Shown here: positions 35,467 to 35,875 of the stretch, piece by piece
Layout of the letters: each line of letters opens with the position of its first letter
Numbering within the stretch: the first letter of the stretch is position 1
IMG/VR virus record: IMGVR_UViG_3300048592_000501
Location: 1-35,875 of that record
Reading direction: 5' to 3' (one strand)
DNA from: a virus
DNA length: 35,875 nt
The notes under the pieces: model-generated
What the model saw: only the letters and a program-made list of their open reading frames with translations
The model's database searches: none
Told to the model about the DNA's origin: nothing
Program-made: the position numbers and the translations under genes

Positions 35467-35875
35467 TCAATCTCCTCGTCTCACTGTCAACCCAATGTCA
35501 TATGTCGCCGTCAATCCAAACGACCGCCGCGAGCGCAGCGTGATCAACGCAGCAATTACACCGACGATCACCACTGGCGCCAATGCATCCGCCTCTGCCA
35601 CCGCGGCCGCTGGCGTGGCAGTTGTCGCACCATACACAACCCCAGGTGCAGCCGCTCCAGCCTCGCTGATGGCGGCCGCTGGCGCAACCACCACCGCACC
35701 CAGCACCACCGTCGGCGCAGCCGCTCCTGCCTCAGCAATGGTAGCCGCCGGAGCAACCGTAATCCCGCCAGCCAGCACTGTCGGCGCAACTGCACCGGCC
35801 TCGCTGATGGCGGCCACCGGAGCCACTACCACCGCACCGAGCACAACGCCAGGCGCAGCCGCTCCCGCCTCGCTG
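35467..35875 (-). CDS. Repeat-rich LamG fibre protein (C-terminal part)
   Basis: This frame is open at the window edge and ends at TGA 35469-35467. It has four and a half 23-residue repeats (VLGAVVVAPAAAISEAGAAA) and a C-terminal tail (VIAALITLRSRRSFGLTATY, DIGLTVRRGD). Overlapping 35830-35875 with 58-103 joins it in frame to the gene at 1-1653; the merged protein would be about 650-690 residues, depending on repeat number. Confidence 0.78.
   Translation of the reverse strand, partial: SEAGAAAPGVVLGAVVVAPVAAISEAGAVAPTVLAGGITVAPAATIAEAGAAAPTVVLGAVVVAPAAAISEAGAAAPGVVYGATTATPAAAVAEADALAPVVIVGVIAALITLRSRRSFGLTATYDIGLTVRRGD
35560..35875 (-). repeat. 69-bp (23-aa) tandem repeats, right end of array
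   Basis: Four and a half units run to the window edge. The last 46 bases are identical to 58-103. Confidence 0.85.

Noticed and set aside
1-35875. Transposon, insertion sequence or restriction-modification genes
   Set aside because: No transposase, terminal inverted repeats with target duplications, methyltransferase or nuclease motifs were found.

Overview
The window looks like one essentially complete temperate siphophage genome of about 35.8 kb, opened at an arbitrary point inside a tandem repeat. Its two ends share a 46-bp identical stretch (58-103 and 35830-35875). Overlapping the ends there restores one reading frame through a repetitive LamG-type fibre gene. It carries a full HK97/Mu-type head set, a long-tail set, terminase, integrase, repressor and replication genes, plus an unusual plasmid-like maintenance set. 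The host is probably a member of Chloroflexota. This is inferred from Thr/Pro-rich lipoprotein linkers, secreted proteins with a YLP(I/M) motif after the signal region, high GC, and scattered GAGGGGC/GAGTTGC heptad repeats of a kind I recall from Anaerolineae-like genomes. I could not test it by search.

Layout. The late genes run leftward on the minus strand from about 14.2 kb, through coordinate 1, and on round to 26.8 kb. In transcription order they are: integrase and lipoprotein (14.2-12.7 kb); small membrane proteins (12.5-11.9); probable small terminase and small ORFs (11.8-10.6); large terminase (10.6-9.0); small ORFs and portal (9.0-7.0); Mu F-like head protein (6.8-6.0); protease with a nested scaffold (5.5-4.3); cement protein and major capsid (4.3-2.7); connectors (2.5-1.65); repeat/LamG fibre (1.65-0 and 35.9-35.5); adaptors, tail completion and tail tube (35.5-33.3); tail chaperones with a -1 frameshift (33.3-32.5); tape measure (32.5-30.8); and tail-tip proteins (30.8-26.8).

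The lysogeny switch lies at 14.16-15.56 kb. It holds an attP built on the 3' half of a tRNA-Val flanked by integrase arm-like repeats, a secreted Excalibur-like protein, an XRE repressor, and a divergent control region. The plus-strand early operon (15.56-26.7 kb) encodes a ribbon-helix-helix protein, membrane proteins, a second tyrosine recombinase, an FtsK/TraB-like translocase, ParA, ParB, a replication initiator with internal iterons, and a DnaC-like helicase loader. Together the recombinase, translocase and ParAB suggest that the element can segregate and resolve itself like a low-copy plasmid (phage-plasmid), as well as integrate.

Three genome-wide patterns stand out. (1) A dyad of about 30 bp, CTGTACCGATAAY-N5-RTTATCNGTACAG in idealised form, recurs about 17 times, almost always between a stop codon and the next start on both strands; it resembles stoperators. 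(2) Heptad repeats are inserted inside or just upstream of coding sequences. (3) The plus strand is C-rich whatever the gene direction, except for a 300-bp G-rich island inside parB. I found no recognisable endolysin.
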